From CAAGNP01 sp045595965 (lineage in GTDB: Bacteria; Bacteroidota; Bacteroidia; Bacteroidales; UBA932): DNA of 64,000 bases. The notes below the pieces were generated by a model that saw only the letters and a list, made by a program, of their open reading frames with translations, ran no database searches and was not told the origin of the DNA. Location: positions 22,565 to 86,564 of the forward strand of contig JAZOBN010000037.1 in NCBI GenBank assembly GCA_045595965.1. Reading direction: 5' to 3'. Shown piece by piece: positions 63,073 to 64,000 of the stretch; within the stretch, counting starts at the first letter, position 1; every line of letters begins with the position of its first letter. The position numbers were made by a program, and so were the translations under genes.

Positions 63073-63549
63073 CTAAAAACGGAAGTGAGCAAAAGCTTTA
63101 TTAGCCTCTGCCATTTTGTGCATATCTTCTTTTCTCTTATAAGCAGCACCTTCGCAATTGTATGCCGCCATAATTTCTGCAGCCAACTTTTCTGCCATAG
63201 AGTGGCCCGAACGTTTACGTGCAAAAAGTATCATGTTCTTCATTGCCAATGAAACTTTTCTAGAAGGGCGCACCTCTGTAGGAACCTGGAAGTTCGCACC
63301 ACCAACTCTGCGGCTTTTTACTTCAACCTGAGGAGTGATGTTTTCCAATGCTTTTTTCCAAATGTCGAGAGGAGCCTTTTCAGAATCTTTCATCTTCTCG
63401 CCTACCATATCAATGGCATCGTAAAAAATAGAATACGCGATACTCTTCTTTCCCTGCAACATAAGGTTGTTCACGAAACGTGTTACGTTTACATCGTGAA
63501 ACTTAGGATCAGGAAGTAGAATCCTCTTCTTAGGCTTCGTTTTTCTCAT
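63073..63549 (-). CDS. rpsG: Ribosomal protein S7
   Basis: Primary 16S rRNA-binding protein of the 30S head. The 158 residues start MRKTKPKKRILLPDPKF and contain the family pattern FVNNLMLQGKKSIAYSI and RRVGGANFQVPTEVRP. No C-terminal extension is present. It lies 37 bp after rpsL, in str-operon order. Confidence 0.98.
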   Translation of the reverse strand: MRKTKPKKRILLPDPKFHDVNVTRFVNNLMLQGKKSIAYSIFYDAIDMVGEKMKDSEKAPLDIWKKALENITPQVEVKSRRVGGANFQVPTEVRPSRKVSLAMKNMILFARKRSGHSMAEKLAAEIMAAYNCEGAAYKRKEDMHKMAEANKAFAHFRF

Positions 63550-63586
63550 TTTTTGAAAAAATTAGGTGATGAATTAATTAATAAAA

Positions 63587-63970
63587 TTACTTCTTAGATT
63601 TCTTTGGCCTCTTGGTACCGTAGAGAGAACGTGAGTTTGTTCTTCCATCGACACCTGCAGTATCCAAAGCTCCTCTAAGGATGTGGTAACGCACACCTGG
63701 AAGGTCCTTTACACGACCACCGCGAACGAGCACGATTGAGTGCTCCTGGAGGTTGTGACCCTCGCCAGGTATGTATGCATTGACCTCCTTTGAGTTTGTA
63801 AGACGTACACGGGCAACCTTACGCATTGCTGAGTTAGGCTTCTTAGGTGTAGTTGTGTACACACGAACGCATACGCCTCTTCTCTGAGGACAAGCATCCA
63901 AAGCGCGAGATTTGCTTTTCTCAACGATAACCTCGCGTCCTTTGCGAACTAATTGCTGAATTGTAGGCAT
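63587..63970 (-). CDS. rpsL: Ribosomal protein S12
   Basis: Decoding-centre protein of the 30S subunit. The 127 residues start MPTIQQLVRKGRE. The two regions where streptomycin resistance changes occur read TTTPKKPNSAMRK and GGRVKDLPGVRYH, the usual wild-type sequences. It is the first gene of the str operon on the minus strand; its promoter lies beyond the window end, and 63971-64000 shows no recognisable signal. Confidence 0.98.
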   Translation of the reverse strand: MPTIQQLVRKGREVIVEKSKSRALDACPQRRGVCVRVYTTTPKKPNSAMRKVARVRLTNSKEVNAYIPGEGHNLQEHSIVLVRGGRVKDLPGVRYHILRGALDTAGVDGRTNSRSLYGTKRPKKSKK

Positions 63971-64000
63971 AAATGTTTGTAAATAAATAATTTATGTTTT

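Noticed and set aside
63587..63970. Streptomycin-resistance change in S12
   Set aside because: The PKKPNSA and RVKDLPG segments read as wild type.

Overview
The window is a dense, mobile-element-free stretch of a Bacteroidota chromosome, most probably order Bacteroidales. Evidence: several genes are preceded by the Bacteroidota housekeeping promoter (TTG, 19-21 bp, TAnnTTTG) and few by a Shine-Dalgarno; there are two TonB-dependent receptor loci with the phylum-typical partners DUF4249, DUF4876 and DUF6850; a BACON/FISUMP lipoprotein, an S46 dipeptidyl-peptidase and a CBM20-MalQ are also typical. Base composition looks mid-40s % GC by eye. I cannot fix genus or family.

Layout. 1-4.9 kb: uvrA (C-terminus outside the window) behind an MBL-fold hydrolase, then a deoxynucleoside kinase convergent with an adenosine-kinase-type PfkB kinase. 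5.0-10.3 kb: panC-panD (pantothenate), a LPG-synthase-like membrane protein, a secreted barrel-like protein and malQ, all overlapping or nearly touching. 10.3-12.6 kb: secreted C26 amidohydrolase and secreted serine hydrolase. 12.7-20.6 kb: radA, then an opposing PBP1A-ddl-phosphoesterase/PQQ-propeller-prmC operon. 20.7-25.8 kb: topA, Lrp/AsnC regulator, ispD, purH. 25.8-31.5 kb: the rod-shape operon mreB-mreC-mreD-mrdA-rodA. 31.5-34.4 kb: single-chain gcvP with a clear terminator.

34.5-50.5 kb is the accessory part. One locus holds a small secreted protein that has apparently lost its lipobox Cys, a DUF4249 lipoprotein and a short TonB receptor. After purN comes an 11-kb run of six almost touching genes: BACON/FISUMP lipoprotein, large TonB receptor, DUF4876 lipoprotein, DUF6850 barrel, a polyferredoxin with an unusual C-terminal HMA-like extension, and an S46 peptidase. 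Neither locus has a SusD. The second is my best candidate for an undescribed system, perhaps outer-membrane capture of a metal complex or peptide linked to inner-membrane electron transfer.

50.6-64 kb: umuD-umuC facing a zinc metalloprotease across a 33-bp dyad, rubredoxin flanked by near-identical 23-bp repeats, a TIGR04076 protein, tRNA-Gly, pheS, a wbpD-wbpE sugar-modification pair, tRNA-Leu, a 300-bp repeat- and hairpin-rich gap, a MATE transporter, a CAU tRNA, and rpsJ-fusA-rpsG-rpsL. Unusually, rpsJ is followed by the tRNA and MATE gene rather than by rplC, so the S10 cluster is cut here.

I see no phage, insertion sequence, CRISPR array or riboswitch.
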